DNA from: Fusibacter sp. A1
Lineage (GTDB): Bacteria; Bacillota; Clostridia; Peptostreptococcales; Acidaminobacteraceae
Assembly: GCF_004125825.1 (NCBI RefSeq)
Contig: NZ_QQWI01000001.1
Location: 1 to 64,000, forward strand
Reading direction: 5' to 3'
DNA length: 64,000 bases
A model generated the notes under the pieces. That model searched no databases. It saw only the letters and a list, made by a program, of their open reading frames with translations, and was not told the origin of the DNA. Below are positions 35,209 to 44,855 of this stretch, piece after piece (positions within the stretch are counted from its first letter, which is position 1; every line of letters begins with the position of its first letter). The position numbers were made by a program, and so were the translations under genes.

Positions 35209-35919
35209 CTAGTTGATTTTGATCACTTCTGGCAGCTCGTAACCGTTACGGTCGACTTTGACGCTTGCCATGACCTGCTCTTCAAGCGGTCTGTCACTTG
35301 GTTTTTCTGTCGCCACGTTCGCAAGCACCTCGACGACATCCATGCCCTCGATCACTTTACCGAACGCCGCATAGTCGCCATCAAGGAATGATGCGTCCTC
35401 ATGTACGATAAAGAACTGCGATCCTGCCGAGTCAGGCATCTGGGACCTTGCCATCGAAATGACCCCAGGCAAATGGGACAGCTTGTTTTCAAAACCGTTT
35501 TTTGTAAACTCGCCTTTGATGCCGTAACCAGGTCCACCCATTCCAGTTCCGTCCGGATCACCGCCCTGGATCATGAATCCCTTGATGATACGGTGGAAGA
35601 TCAGGCCGTCATAATATCCGGATTCTGCAAGTTCGACAAAATTCGCCACCGTGTTTGGCGCGATGCTCGGGTAAAGCTCAAGCGTCATTGTTTTGCCGTC
35701 CGCCATCGTGATGGTCACAAGGGGCTTATCGCCTTCGGGGATGACCGGATTTTCTGATCCATCCACATCCGGTGTCTCCACCGCCACGGGCTCCTCGCTC
35801 TCAAATAGAGGACTGATCATATACCACGCCATGGCAATGACAAATCCGATCAGAAGGATATATACAAATCGCATAGGACTTGGTTTAGGGTAGGTCTTTT
35901 TTGTGTCTTTCTTACTCAT
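35209..35919 (-). CDS. Membrane-anchored cyclophilin-type peptidylprolyl isomerase
   Basis: A 236-residue protein with one N-terminal membrane helix (about 17-38), a short acidic linker and a cyclophilin domain from about 65. The domain keeps FHRIIKGFMIQGGDPDGTGMGGPGYGIKGEF, the MARSQMPDSAGSQFFI block and LDGDYAAFGKVIEGMDVV. It would catalyse proline cis-trans isomerisation outside the membrane and help fold secreted proteins. It follows the glutaredoxin gene by 36 bases on the same strand. Confidence 0.93.
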   Translation of the reverse strand: MSKKDTKKTYPKPSPMRFVYILLIGFVIAMAWYMISPLFESEEPVAVETPDVDGSENPVIPEGDKPLVTITMADGKTMTLELYPSIAPNTVANFVELAESGYYDGLIFHRIIKGFMIQGGDPDGTGMGGPGYGIKGEFTKNGFENKLSHLPGVISMARSQMPDSAGSQFFIVHEDASFLDGDYAAFGKVIEGMDVVEVLANVATEKPSDRPLEEQVMASVKVDRNGYELPEVIKIN

Positions 35920-35955
35920 GGGTTCTCCTCTTTGCTTGAGACTGTCTTGTGAAGA

Positions 35956-36210
35956 TTATAAGAATAGCGCGTCAAACTCGCCTTTTCGGTCCAGGTCGTA
36001 GATGTCATCGCAACCGCCGATGAACTTGTCATCGACAAAAATCTGCGGTACCGATCCTGAACCCGTCTGTTTTTTTAGTTCTTGCAGTTTCGCACGGTCG
36101 TTGTCGATCTTGAACTCAGTGTAAGCCACACCTTTCTGTTCAAGTAGCTGCTTCGCCCTTACGCAGTACGGACAGAACGTCCATGTGTAGATTTCTACTT
36201 TCTTACTCAT
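35956..36210 (-). CDS. grxC: Glutaredoxin
   Basis: An 84-residue thiol-disulfide oxidoreductase. The active site is CPYC near residues 13-16 (TFCPYCVRAKQLL), with the cis-proline in SGSVPQIFVDD and the GGCDD glutathione-contact motif near the end. The dithiol site and length fit GrxC. GGAGG precedes the ATG. It stands first in a two-gene unit with the cyclophilin. A cognate glutathione system is not evident here, so the physiological reductant is open. Confidence 0.93.
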   Translation of the reverse strand: MSKKVEIYTWTFCPYCVRAKQLLEQKGVAYTEFKIDNDRAKLQELKKQTGSGSVPQIFVDDKFIGGCDDIYDLDRKGEFDALFL

Positions 36211-36313
36211 TTTTTCACCTCCATATCGTTAATGCTAATGTGATTATAGCATAAGTTAGAGGTATGAATAAACAATGAACGTCCCTCACTTTCAGATCCT
36301 CTTCAGCTCTTCC

Positions 36314-36342
36314 TTGCACTCGAACAGTTTCTCTATTATAAT
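36314..36342 (+). promoter_or_regulatory. Sigma-A type promoter of the ABC-F gene
   Basis: TTGCAC (36314-36319) and a perfect TATAAT (36337-36342) are 17 bases apart. The transcript would have a leader of about 100 bases before the ATG at 36447. A second TATAAT at 36391 might be an additional start. Confidence 0.65.
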
Positions 36343-36446
36343 AGTAGCCGATGATTGTTGAACCGTTTTCTTAAATGGAAATACTACTACTATAATGGAC
36401 GCAAATTGTGCATCCGTTATATGGCGTTAATAGAGAGGAATGTACT

Positions 36447-38003
36447 ATGAGCATATTGACAGTAAAAAACCTAACCCATGGATTTGGGGCACGTGCTATT
36501 TTTGATGATGTCTCCTTTAGACTGCTAAAGGGAGAGCACATCGGCCTTTTTGGTGCAAACGGCGAGGGAAAATCTTCCTTCATGAACATTATCACAGGAA
36601 AACTAGAACCGGACGAAGGCACGATCGAATGGTCCAAACGCGTTCGTGTGGGATACCTCGATCAGCATACGGTATTGCAGCCGGATCAGTCGATGAGGGA
36701 TGTGCTTAAGGGGGCTTTCCAATACTTATATGATCTGGAATCTGAAATGAACGCCATGTTCGAACAGATGGGCGAAGTGGACGAAAAAGGACTGGCATCG
36801 CTTCTTGACGACACAGGACAGATTCAAGATATTCTTGAGCATAACGACTTTTATCAGATCGATTCCAAAGTGGAGGAGGTCGCTAGAGGACTAGGTCTAG
36901 TGGACATCGGACTCGACAGGCTTGTCAATGAGCTTTCAGGCGGACAGAGGGCTAAGATACTTCTAGCCAAACTCCTGCTTGAGAAGCCGGATATCCTTCT
37001 ACTGGACGAGCCTACAAACCACCTTGACGAAGCCCATATCGAATGGCTGAGACGTTATCTTCAAAATTATGAGAACGCCTTCATCCTGATTTCACACGAA
37101 ATCCCATTCTTGAACAGCGTCATCAACCTGATCTACCATATGGAAAACCAGAAACTGGACCGTTACGTCGGCGACTACGAGAGCTTTAAAGCCGTGCACG
37201 AGGCAAAAAAATCTCAGATGGAATCCGCATTTAAAAGACAGCAACAGGAAATCGCCCAACTAGAGGATTTTGTCGCTCGGAACAAGGCGAGGGTCTCTAC
37301 AAGAAATATGGCGATGTCAAGGCAGAAGAAACTCGACAAGATGGACCGTATCGAACTTGCAAGGGAGAAGCCGAAGCCTGAATTCAACTTCAAGCAAGGA
37401 AAAACTTCGGGCAAGGAACTGTTTACAACAAAAGAACTTGTCATCGGTTATGACGAACCACTTTCAAGACCGCTGGACCTTCGTATGGAGCGCGGCCAGA
37501 AAATCGCCCTTGTCGGAGCGAACGGACTTGGTAAGACCACGCTCTTGCGAAGTATTTTAGGAGAAATTCCGCCTGTATCTGGAGAAGTGACCCTAGGACA
37601 CGGATTGCAGATCGGTTATTTCGAGCAGGAAATCAAGGGTGACAATCGAAACACATGCATCGAAGAAGTATGGCAGGAGTTTCCTTCACTAACACAGTTT
37701 GAAGTGCGGGCAGCGCTTGCAAAATGCGGTCTGACCACAGAGCATATAGAAAGCATGGTCATGGTTCTCTCTGGTGGCGAGCAGGCAAAGGTAAGACTTT
37801 GCAAGCTGATGAACAGGGAATCCAACTTCCTTGTGCTGGATGAGCCGTCCAACCACCTGGATATTGAGGCTAAAGAAGAATTAAAAAGAGCGCTGAACGC
37901 ATATAAGGGCAGCATACTTCTTATCTCCCACGAAGCGGAATTCTATAAAGATGTCGTTTCAGAAGTATGGAACTGTGAGGACTGGACTACTAAGATCGTC
38001 TGA
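36447..38003 (+). CDS. ABC-F family ATPase
   Basis: A 518-residue soluble protein with two ABC cassettes and no membrane domain, the layout of ribosome-associated ABC-F proteins. Cassette 1: Walker A GANGEGKSS, signature LSGGQRAK, Walker B ILLLDEPTNHLD. Cassette 2: GANGLGKTT, LSGGEQAK, FLVLDEPSNHLD. The linker between them is charged and helical (EAKKSQMESAFKRQQQEIAQ). I start it at 36447 after AGAGGAAT; the longer frame at 36408 lacks a site. Members of the family act in translation or in protection from ribosome-targeting antibiotics, and the subgroup cannot be fixed by eye. Confidence 0.92.
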   Translation: MSILTVKNLTHGFGARAIFDDVSFRLLKGEHIGLFGANGEGKSSFMNIITGKLEPDEGTIEWSKRVRVGYLDQHTVLQPDQSMRDVLKGAFQYLYDLESEMNAMFEQMGEVDEKGLASLLDDTGQIQDILEHNDFYQIDSKVEEVARGLGLVDIGLDRLVNELSGGQRAKILLAKLLLEKPDILLLDEPTNHLDEAHIEWLRRYLQNYENAFILISHEIPFLNSVINLIYHMENQKLDRYVGDYESFKAVHEAKKSQMESAFKRQQQEIAQLEDFVARNKARVSTRNMAMSRQKKLDKMDRIELAREKPKPEFNFKQGKTSGKELFTTKELVIGYDEPLSRPLDLRMERGQKIALVGANGLGKTTLLRSILGEIPPVSGEVTLGHGLQIGYFEQEIKGDNRNTCIEEVWQEFPSLTQFEVRAALAKCGLTTEHIESMVMVLSGGEQAKVRLCKLMNRESNFLVLDEPSNHLDIEAKEELKRALNAYKGSILLISHEAEFYKDVVSEVWNCEDWTTKIV

Positions 38004-38078
38004 TTACCCGATCAAGTTGTTGGATGTTTGTCACCTTCTTGCAAGGGGTATTCATAGGATGATAAGAGGAGGTCCACT

Positions 38079-39164
38079 ATGCGCTATATGCCGGTCGATT
38101 TTTTAAAGGAAACACATATGCTTGCCCAGCCGATCTACGATACCAATTTCAATGAACAGCTGCTTGCGACAAGCGACCTAACCACCTCACGTATCAAGGC
38201 ACTCAAACGGCTGGGGTATTATTCTGTTTATATCAGAGACGAAAAGTATGCCTCGGATGAGCAGAGTGTCACTACTGAAATGCTCCGAAACCTATATGTG
38301 GAGGTCGCACACGTCTTTACGATCATAAAAACGAGTTCAAAACTGATCAGCAAGAACAAAATCGGCCTGCTCAGCATCGATCAGGCGAAACATCTTGAAG
38401 AGTCCTTTAACGTGCTTATGAAAATCGGCGAGGAGGTCATTCTTTATCTCTTGAAGGACCGCTCTCCCAACATCCATCTCTTCGAGACAAAATCGATTGA
38501 TCTGTATTCGATTCAGCATGCGGTGCATACCTCCATTTACGCCGTCAAAATGGGGCTTAAGAGGAATCTCAACATGAGAGCGCTTAAAAATCTCTTTATA
38601 GGGGCAATCTTACACGATATAGGGTATATGCTGATCCATGATTTTGATACGACAAAAATCGGTCTTCTGAATGAATCTCAAAAGGAGCTGCAGTCAAAGC
38701 ACGCCCAGTTCACTGTCGACATACTCAACCAGTGCAACAACATAACGTCTGTCACTAAAACCATCTGCTTGCAGCATCACGAAAAAGAGGATGGCACGGG
38801 CTATCCCAACCGACTCGACAGTAAGTCGATCAACCCTTTGACAAAGCTGCTTGCGATTTCCATCACCTACGACGCTTTGACCTCGGATAGGCCTTTCAGA
38901 CCGGCATATCCGATTCACAAGGCGATACAGATAGTAAAAAACCAGGTCGGCACCGCCTATGACAGTTTGTCTTTCGAGTTGCTAGAAGAGATGATTGTTC
39001 CTTTTCCAATAGGAACCGTTGTCAAAATCAACAATGAGCTGGGTACGATCACCAGCTATGAGACACAACCGAAATACCCGGTGGTTGTCATGGAAGACGG
39101 CCAAACGGTAAAACTGACTGACTATAGGTCCATGTCTATCGGACTCAATTACAGAGACACTTAA
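38079..39164 (+). CDS. HD-GYP domain protein (probable c-di-GMP phosphodiesterase)
   Basis: A 361-residue soluble protein. Residues 1-130 are a helical N-terminal domain of the kind often found before HD-GYP. The catalytic domain has the HD pair in IGAILHDIGYML near residue 184 and the HHE...DGTGYP stretch (LQHHEKEDGTGYPNRL) near 240. FRPAYPIHKAIQIV follows, then a C-terminal beta extension of about 50 residues (GTVVKINNELGTITSY). AGAGGAGG precedes the ATG. The unit is closed by a bidirectional terminator. Confidence 0.9.
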   Translation: MRYMPVDFLKETHMLAQPIYDTNFNEQLLATSDLTTSRIKALKRLGYYSVYIRDEKYASDEQSVTTEMLRNLYVEVAHVFTIIKTSSKLISKNKIGLLSIDQAKHLEESFNVLMKIGEEVILYLLKDRSPNIHLFETKSIDLYSIQHAVHTSIYAVKMGLKRNLNMRALKNLFIGAILHDIGYMLIHDFDTTKIGLLNESQKELQSKHAQFTVDILNQCNNITSVTKTICLQHHEKEDGTGYPNRLDSKSINPLTKLLAISITYDALTSDRPFRPAYPIHKAIQIVKNQVGTAYDSLSFELLEEMIVPFPIGTVVKINNELGTITSYETQPKYPVVVMEDGQTVKLTDYRSMSIGLNYRDT

Positions 39165-39172
39165 AAAAAATT

Positions 39173-39226
39173 AAAACCCTGCCGGCGCAGCGTATCTTTA
39201 GATACGTGAGCATGCAGGGTTTTTTT
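39173..39226. terminator. Bidirectional terminator between HD-GYP and DegV genes
   Basis: AAAACCCTGC and GCAGGGTTTT enclose an inner hairpin CGTATCTTTAGATACG. T-runs follow on both strands. Confidence 0.8.
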
Positions 39227-39242
39227 AAGAACATGACTCGGT

Positions 39243-40211
39243 TTAATGACCCGATTTTTGCTTCAAGGTATTCAGTTTTTCTTTCATTTCCTCTTTCATG
39301 GCTTTCATGTTTTCAAGTTCGTTGCTAAGCAGGCCGTCTCGTTGTCTGTCCTTTTCGATGAAGTACATGGATAGTCCGCCTAAGCCCACATGAACCCCTA
39401 CGGCAACACCCATCTGCTCAATTAGAATATCGCCTTTAAACTCAGTCTCAGATAAGATCTGGGATTTTAAGTTTTCAGCATATGCCCTGTCTGAGGTGAA
39501 TCCCACGATGATAAAGTCAGTCAGTTCATTGTCCACACGCTGGTTAAAGGCTTTGATCATATGTCTCATCACACCTTTCCTACCACGTTCTTTTGCCACA
39601 ATGGCGCCTTTACCATCCCTCATGCTCATAATCGGTTTGATTTTAAGTAGTTTTCCGATCATCGCACTGGCATTTGTCAGCCTGCCGCTTCTAATGAGGT
39701 GGTCTAGATCGTCTACAGAAAGAAAATGCTTCACATGCTTTTTAAATGTCTCGTTGAACCGAACCACATCTTCAAAGCTCATTCCCTGTTCTCTTAATTT
39801 CGCACTTTTGAGTATGAGATAACCGCTACCGTGACTCATGCAAAGGCTGTCTACAATATGGATCTTCACGTCTTTCTCGTCGTAAGTCTCGTAAAACATG
39901 TCTCTGGCAATCGTTGCAGACTGATAAGATCCGCTGGTTCCGCTAGACATCGTGATGCATAAGATCTCCTTGTGTCCTGACTCCATCGCTTCTACCATCA
40001 GCTTTAGAAAGACGTCTGGAGAAGGCATCGCAGTAGTTGCGGGCGTTTTCAATCCCTCTATCATCCCATAAAACTGTTCAGGAAACATATCCACACGATC
40101 TGAGTAGGTAACACCGTCGATTACAATCTTAAGCGGTGCGATTCCTATTTGATACTGCTTGATTAGCGCATCTGATAAATCACAGGTTGAATCTGAAATA
40201 ATTTTAAACAT
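39243..40211 (-). CDS. DegV family protein (fatty-acid binding)
   Basis: A 322-residue protein of the DegV/FakB fold that binds a fatty acid. It opens KIISDSTCDLSDALIKQY, has the TTAMPSPDVFLKLM block, the MSSGTSGSYQSA lipid-carboxylate contact region, and DHLIRSGRLTNASAMIGKLLKIKPIM. The last 35-40 residues are a charged helix (QRDGLLSNELENMKAMKEEM) not usual in the family. AGGAGGAAGC precedes the ATG at 40211; the frame continues upstream without a better site. Whether it feeds a FakA-like kinase is not shown here. Confidence 0.9.
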   Translation of the reverse strand: MFKIISDSTCDLSDALIKQYQIGIAPLKIVIDGVTYSDRVDMFPEQFYGMIEGLKTPATTAMPSPDVFLKLMVEAMESGHKEILCITMSSGTSGSYQSATIARDMFYETYDEKDVKIHIVDSLCMSHGSGYLILKSAKLREQGMSFEDVVRFNETFKKHVKHFLSVDDLDHLIRSGRLTNASAMIGKLLKIKPIMSMRDGKGAIVAKERGRKGVMRHMIKAFNQRVDNELTDFIIVGFTSDRAYAENLKSQILSETEFKGDILIEQMGVAVGVHVGLGGLSMYFIEKDRQRDGLLSNELENMKAMKEEMKEKLNTLKQKSGH

Positions 40212-40363
40212 AGCTTCCTCCTCGGCATTTAACTCATTATACCACGTGAACAAACAATTCTAATCAAACTTTAAGCTTTACGGTGCTGGATTTTTTAAAT
40301 CAAAAGAGTAAACTTGAAGTAGATGACTACCACTCTGAAAAACCGATTGAGAAGGAGGTTCAC

Positions 40364-41791
40364 ATGTCCCATCTGTCACCATTTTTAACTGATCAAAAGC
40401 ATCGATTAAGACAGCTGATCAGTGATTTAAGCGAAGAGTTCAGCTATGTATCTGTCCTTGGGGTTGATACTGCCGCAAAATCCTATGAAGCAAAACGTTC
40501 AGGAAGCGCGATCAACGACTCCATATGGTCTGAACGTGGTTTTGTTGCGAGGGTCTATAACGGAAACTACTACTCGGAATATTCATTCAACACCTTGAAT
40601 GAGGAAACTTACCCATCGGTCGTTGAGAAGATAACCGCCACCGCCAAAGACAGTGTGAAGGCGCTTTCAAGCAAGGGCCTTTCCCATAGGGAGTACGATC
40701 TTCTAAAGGAGAACGAACTGATAAAATCAAGCAATAAGAAAGTGAAGATACCCCCTTCTTCTGTAGGTCCTAAGGAAAAGATTGAAAAGATGACTGAAAC
40801 GATGGACCATGCTCTGACCCTTTCCAATGAGTTGGTAGATTGTAGAGTTCGATATGAAGAAGTGACCATCTCCAAAGTTTTCTTATCGACTGCCAAGGAT
40901 TTGGAACAGAGCTATACCTACTCGACTGCCGCACTCATTCCAATCGCAGTGAGAGATGGCAATATGAAGTATTCCTTTAAGTCTCTTTCGGGCCTAAAAG
41001 GCGTCGAAATCCTAGACGAGCTATATGCGTGTGCCGAGCCTGCTGTAAACGAAGTAATAGAACTCTTGGGCGCCGAGCCAGTCAGTCCTGGCGAATACGA
41101 CATCATCTGCGACCCGGATATGTCCGGGCTGATCGCACATGAGGCTTTCGGACACGGTGTGGAGATGGATATGTTTGTCAAGCATAGGGCAAAGGCTGAA
41201 GAATTCATCGACAAGCGTGTCGGTTCCGACCTAGTCGTCATGCACGACGGTGCGACCTCTGCAGACGAGGTCTCTTCCTATCTGTTTGACGATGAGGGAA
41301 CACTGGGAACGGATACGAAGATCATCGAAAACGGAATCTTGAAACGTGGGATATCCGATGCGCTATCCGCCATGCAGCTCGGAACCCTACCTACAGGCAA
41401 TGGAAAGCGCGAAAGTTATGAACGTAAGGCCTATACGAGGATGACCAACACCTTCTTCGCACCCGGTAAGGACAATCTGGAGGATATGATCAAATCGATT
41501 TCTAAAGGCTACCTGCTGGAAGGTTTTCAAAGTGGCATGGAAGACCCTAAAAACTGGGGAATTCAGTGCGTCGCAATGAAAGGCCGGGAAATCATTGACG
41601 GCAAGATCACAGGCAAAATCGTGGCACCGGTATTTCTCACAGGTTATGTCCCTGACCTCCTTGAATCGATCACAATGGTCTCAAACGATCTCGAGCTCAG
41701 TGGATCCGGCGCCTGCGGTAAGGGCCACAAGGAATGGGTGAAAACATCTACTGGCGGTCCGTTTATCAAATGTAAAGGGAGGTTAGGTTAA
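40364..41791 (+). CDS. tldD: TldD family metalloprotease subunit
   Basis: A 475-residue protein of the TldD/PmbA family. The zinc site HExxxH is present in IAHEAFGHGVEMD, with GRxE-type flanking features and the C-terminal SGSGACGKGHKEWVKTSTGGPFIKC. In the known pair, TldD carries the metal site and TldE/PmbA the partner subunit; they trim peptides such as modified microcin precursors. AAGGAGG at about 40352 sets the start at 40364 instead of 40283. It ends directly before the partner gene. Confidence 0.92.
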   Translation: MSHLSPFLTDQKHRLRQLISDLSEEFSYVSVLGVDTAAKSYEAKRSGSAINDSIWSERGFVARVYNGNYYSEYSFNTLNEETYPSVVEKITATAKDSVKALSSKGLSHREYDLLKENELIKSSNKKVKIPPSSVGPKEKIEKMTETMDHALTLSNELVDCRVRYEEVTISKVFLSTAKDLEQSYTYSTAALIPIAVRDGNMKYSFKSLSGLKGVEILDELYACAEPAVNEVIELLGAEPVSPGEYDIICDPDMSGLIAHEAFGHGVEMDMFVKHRAKAEEFIDKRVGSDLVVMHDGATSADEVSSYLFDDEGTLGTDTKIIENGILKRGISDALSAMQLGTLPTGNGKRESYERKAYTRMTNTFFAPGKDNLEDMIKSISKGYLLEGFQSGMEDPKNWGIQCVAMKGREIIDGKITGKIVAPVFLTGYVPDLLESITMVSNDLELSGSGACGKGHKEWVKTSTGGPFIKCKGRLG

Positions 41792-43087
41792 ATGCTAGAT
41801 CAAATAAAGAATGTACTTTTACAAATGAACACGATTGACGGATGGCTCATCGAAGAAAAGCGGACCCAATCAGAAGAACTCTTTCTCATTGTGGATAAAA
41901 TCGACATGAACCGGGCAAAGGACGTGACAAAGTACGCAGTCACCGTCTTTGTCGACCACGGCGAAGATCGTTGTTTTAGAGGTTCATCAAAAGTGACGCT
42001 TCTACCCGGTATGGACCAAGAGGAGATCAAAATCAAGTTGGACGAATCCGCTTATGCCGCATCCTTTGTGAAGAATAAGACCTACCCGCTGGTAAGTCCT
42101 GAAGCTTCTGTTCAAACGGCTTCAGTCAGCTCTTTCTCAAAAAAGGACCTGGCCCAGTGGTTGCCTGAACTCATCGACGCCTTATACAAGGAAGACAAAT
42201 TGAGCATGACAACCATCAACTCATCCGAAGTCTTCATCATTCACCATACCATCAGAATCATGAACAGCAAGGGTGTGGATGTGAGTTACGATAATTACAA
42301 CGTTGAAGTCGAGGTCATCATCGATTCTACAGCAGGCCCTGACGCTGTGGAGATGTTCGACGTTCTCTCATTCTCAGAATTCAACCCACACGAGATAGCA
42401 AGCGAAGTCTCAAGGCTGTTGATCGCATGCGAAGACAGGGCACGCGCGCTTCCAACTCCGTCCATTACGGTGCCGGTCGTTCTTACTCAAGAGGCGGTCA
42501 AAAGGTTTCTCAGCTTTTATATTGAAAAGAGCGACGCTCAAATGGTCTACGAGGGTGTTTCGCAGTGGAAAATCGGAATGCCGGTTCAAGGTGATGAGGT
42601 GAGGGGTGATCTGATTACAGCGACACTGCTTAAACATCTCGACAATTCCCCCGATCAAGCACCCTACGATCAGCATGGAAAGGCCTTAAAAGACACGGTG
42701 GTCATCGAAGACGGCATACTTAAGACCATGCATGGAACAACACAGTATTCCCATTATCTAGGTGTGGAGCCGACTGGTCGGATGCGTAATCTCAGCATTG
42801 CACCGGGGCGAAACTCAGAAGCGGACTGGCTGTCGAAGCCGCATATCAAGTGCGTCTCCTTCTCCGATTTTCAACTCAATCCTGTGACTGGCGATTTCGG
42901 CGGTGAACTGCGGCTAGCTTATTATTTTGATGGAAGTACGACAAAAGCAGTCACGGGAGGATCGATCTCAGGTAATGTGGGCAAAATTCATGACGAGATC
43001 TACCTTTCAAGTGAACTAAGGCAAAATAGCTCCTTTATCGGTCCAAAGAGCGTCATGATACCTAAGCTTACCATCGCAGGAACATAA
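41792..43087 (+). CDS. tldE: TldE/PmbA family protein, partner of TldD
   Basis: A 431-residue member of the same superfamily without the HExxxH site. The C-terminal half has the typical GTTQYSHYLGVEPTGRMRNLSIAPG stretch and the closing KAVTGGSISGNVGKIHDEI. It starts at the base after the tldD stop, with GGAGG inside the end of tldD. The pair would form a TldD-TldE heterodimeric protease. No obvious peptide substrate gene lies nearby. Confidence 0.9.
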   Translation: MLDQIKNVLLQMNTIDGWLIEEKRTQSEELFLIVDKIDMNRAKDVTKYAVTVFVDHGEDRCFRGSSKVTLLPGMDQEEIKIKLDESAYAASFVKNKTYPLVSPEASVQTASVSSFSKKDLAQWLPELIDALYKEDKLSMTTINSSEVFIIHHTIRIMNSKGVDVSYDNYNVEVEVIIDSTAGPDAVEMFDVLSFSEFNPHEIASEVSRLLIACEDRARALPTPSITVPVVLTQEAVKRFLSFYIEKSDAQMVYEGVSQWKIGMPVQGDEVRGDLITATLLKHLDNSPDQAPYDQHGKALKDTVVIEDGILKTMHGTTQYSHYLGVEPTGRMRNLSIAPGRNSEADWLSKPHIKCVSFSDFQLNPVTGDFGGELRLAYYFDGSTTKAVTGGSISGNVGKIHDEIYLSSELRQNSSFIGPKSVMIPKLTIAGT

Positions 43088-43091
43088 AGAG

Positions 43092-43121
43092 AAAATCTCC
43101 GCATCACGCGGAGATTTTTTT
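43092..43121. terminator. Bidirectional terminator after tldE
   Basis: AAAATCTCCGC and GCGGAGATTTT pair around five bases, with T-runs in both directions. The opposing GGDEF/HD-GYP gene ends at 43120, inside its edge. Confidence 0.85.
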
Positions 43122-44730
43122 ATTTTGAGTGCCATTTCAATGCTAAAAAGGCATCGACCAGATCCGGATCATAATGGATTCCAGACAGATCCTTCAGTTC
43201 CTTCAGAGCCTGATCGGTTGTGATGGCTGCCTGATATCGTCTTCCGCCGACCATCACTTCGTATGAGTCACATATTCTGAGGATGCGCGAATGGAGCGGA
43301 ATTTCATCGCCTGATATTCCTTTTGGATATCCCGAACCATCGAAGTTCTCATGATGGTAGAGTATCTCTGTCGCTATCGCCGCGAGATCAGGGTGTATGC
43401 TTGTTATCCGGTACCCTATCTCGCAATGTTTTTTGACCGCCTCCCACTCATCGTAGTTCAACTCCTCATCCTTATCGATAATGCCGCTATCAACCCCCAC
43501 CAGACCGATATCATGTAGCATGGCGAGTTTTGAAAGCTGGGTGATTTCGCTATTTTCAAGCCCGACGCTTTGACCTAGCCTAACAGCCAAATCCTTCACA
43601 CCTTGGGCATGCGATTCCTGATAAGGAAGCTTTGTGAGTACAAGGGTGGTGATATGATCGATGATTTCATTTTTGACCGTCATGCTTTTCATAAGCTTTT
43701 CGTCGTACATTTTACTTTCAGCATTCTGTATGATCTGAACGATATCTTCCTGCGGGATCGATTTGCTACATATGCCAAGCGAAAAAGAAACCGGGATGCC
43801 ATGTACAAATACCTCTTTACACTGACTGTAAATACGTTCCTTTATCAAAAGTGCCGACTCAACATCCGTTTTAGGAAGTAAAAAAATGAATTCGTCCCCA
43901 CCCCATCTCGAAAGGATGTCATCGGATCTACAGATACTTTTTAGAAGATCCGCCGCAGCGATTATCATCTCATCGCCGTAGCGATGCCCGAATGCGTCGT
44001 TCATGAGCTTAAGCGCATTGAGATCTCCCATGATGATCGTAAGCGGCAGATTTCTTTCCCTATTCAGTCGTTCGACCTCGATTTCAAAAAATCTACGGTT
44101 ATAAAGACCGGTCAGCTCATCGTGATAACTCTTATACTCCGATTCCCTGTTGAGCTCCTGATATCTCTTTTCGCTGATTTCCAAGGCCTCCAATGTCTTT
44201 TTTCTACTTCTGATGAAGAGAAAGAGCAAGACGACCACACCCGCTTGAATGACAAAACCGATGATCATGACACCCATGATAAAGTTAATCTTCTTGTCGT
44301 AGTGCTGTTCCCTAATCACCTCGTCGTGGATGTCGTGGATAATGGAAAACAGTATTTCCTTTCCCTCATATTGAATGGGGTAGGAATAGACTTCCACATA
44401 TTTTACTTCTCCACCGTTGATCTTATGGATAAACCTGAAGAAGTTCTTCTCGTTTTTTTTCGCATTTTCGATCTCAGCTGAGATTTGCTCCTCGCTTAAG
44501 GCGTTTAATTCATAGACGCTCATACTTAAAAGCGCGTCCCTTCCGTATCTGTAGAAGTCGACGGCCGCCTGATTCACATAGATGATGTCTCCCGTTTCGG
44601 GCTCTATCAGCATCATAATGGAACCGTGATCTTCAAATACAGATTGAAAATCTACGGCAGGCTCCGCATGGATGCAGTTTTGAAAAACTAGAACGATAAG
44701 TATCAGCTGGATGTAATATTTTACTTTCAT
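43120..44730 (-). CDS. PAS-GGDEF-HD-GYP membrane protein (c-di-GMP turnover)
   Basis: A 536-residue protein. Residues 1-22 look like a signal sequence or membrane anchor, and a PAS domain covers about 25-135 (MMLIEPETGDIIYVNQAAVDFYRY). A membrane helix follows at about 148-172, then a coiled coil and a GGDEF domain with an intact RWGGDEF near residue 278. An HD-GYP domain completes it, with MLHDIG and HHENFDGSGYP. Since the PAS domain precedes the membrane helix, it is predicted to lie outside the cytoplasm. Both cyclase and phosphodiesterase motifs are intact, so the protein could do either. It is transcribed alone. Confidence 0.92.
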   Translation of the reverse strand: MKVKYYIQLILIVLVFQNCIHAEPAVDFQSVFEDHGSIMMLIEPETGDIIYVNQAAVDFYRYGRDALLSMSVYELNALSEEQISAEIENAKKNEKNFFRFIHKINGGEVKYVEVYSYPIQYEGKEILFSIIHDIHDEVIREQHYDKKINFIMGVMIIGFVIQAGVVVLLFLFIRSRKKTLEALEISEKRYQELNRESEYKSYHDELTGLYNRRFFEIEVERLNRERNLPLTIIMGDLNALKLMNDAFGHRYGDEMIIAAADLLKSICRSDDILSRWGGDEFIFLLPKTDVESALLIKERIYSQCKEVFVHGIPVSFSLGICSKSIPQEDIVQIIQNAESKMYDEKLMKSMTVKNEIIDHITTLVLTKLPYQESHAQGVKDLAVRLGQSVGLENSEITQLSKLAMLHDIGLVGVDSGIIDKDEELNYDEWEAVKKHCEIGYRITSIHPDLAAIATEILYHHENFDGSGYPKGISGDEIPLHSRILRICDSYEVMVGGRRYQAAITTDQALKELKDLSGIHYDPDLVDAFLALKWHSK

Positions 44731-44855
44731 AAGGATCTCCCATTTCTTCTCTTCAATTTATATCCCATAATCATTATGTCAATCAAAGTTTTGACTTTCT
44801 TCTAAGTGTGAGGGTTACTCACTAAATGGGTATAAGCAGATAAAAGGAGGTTTCG

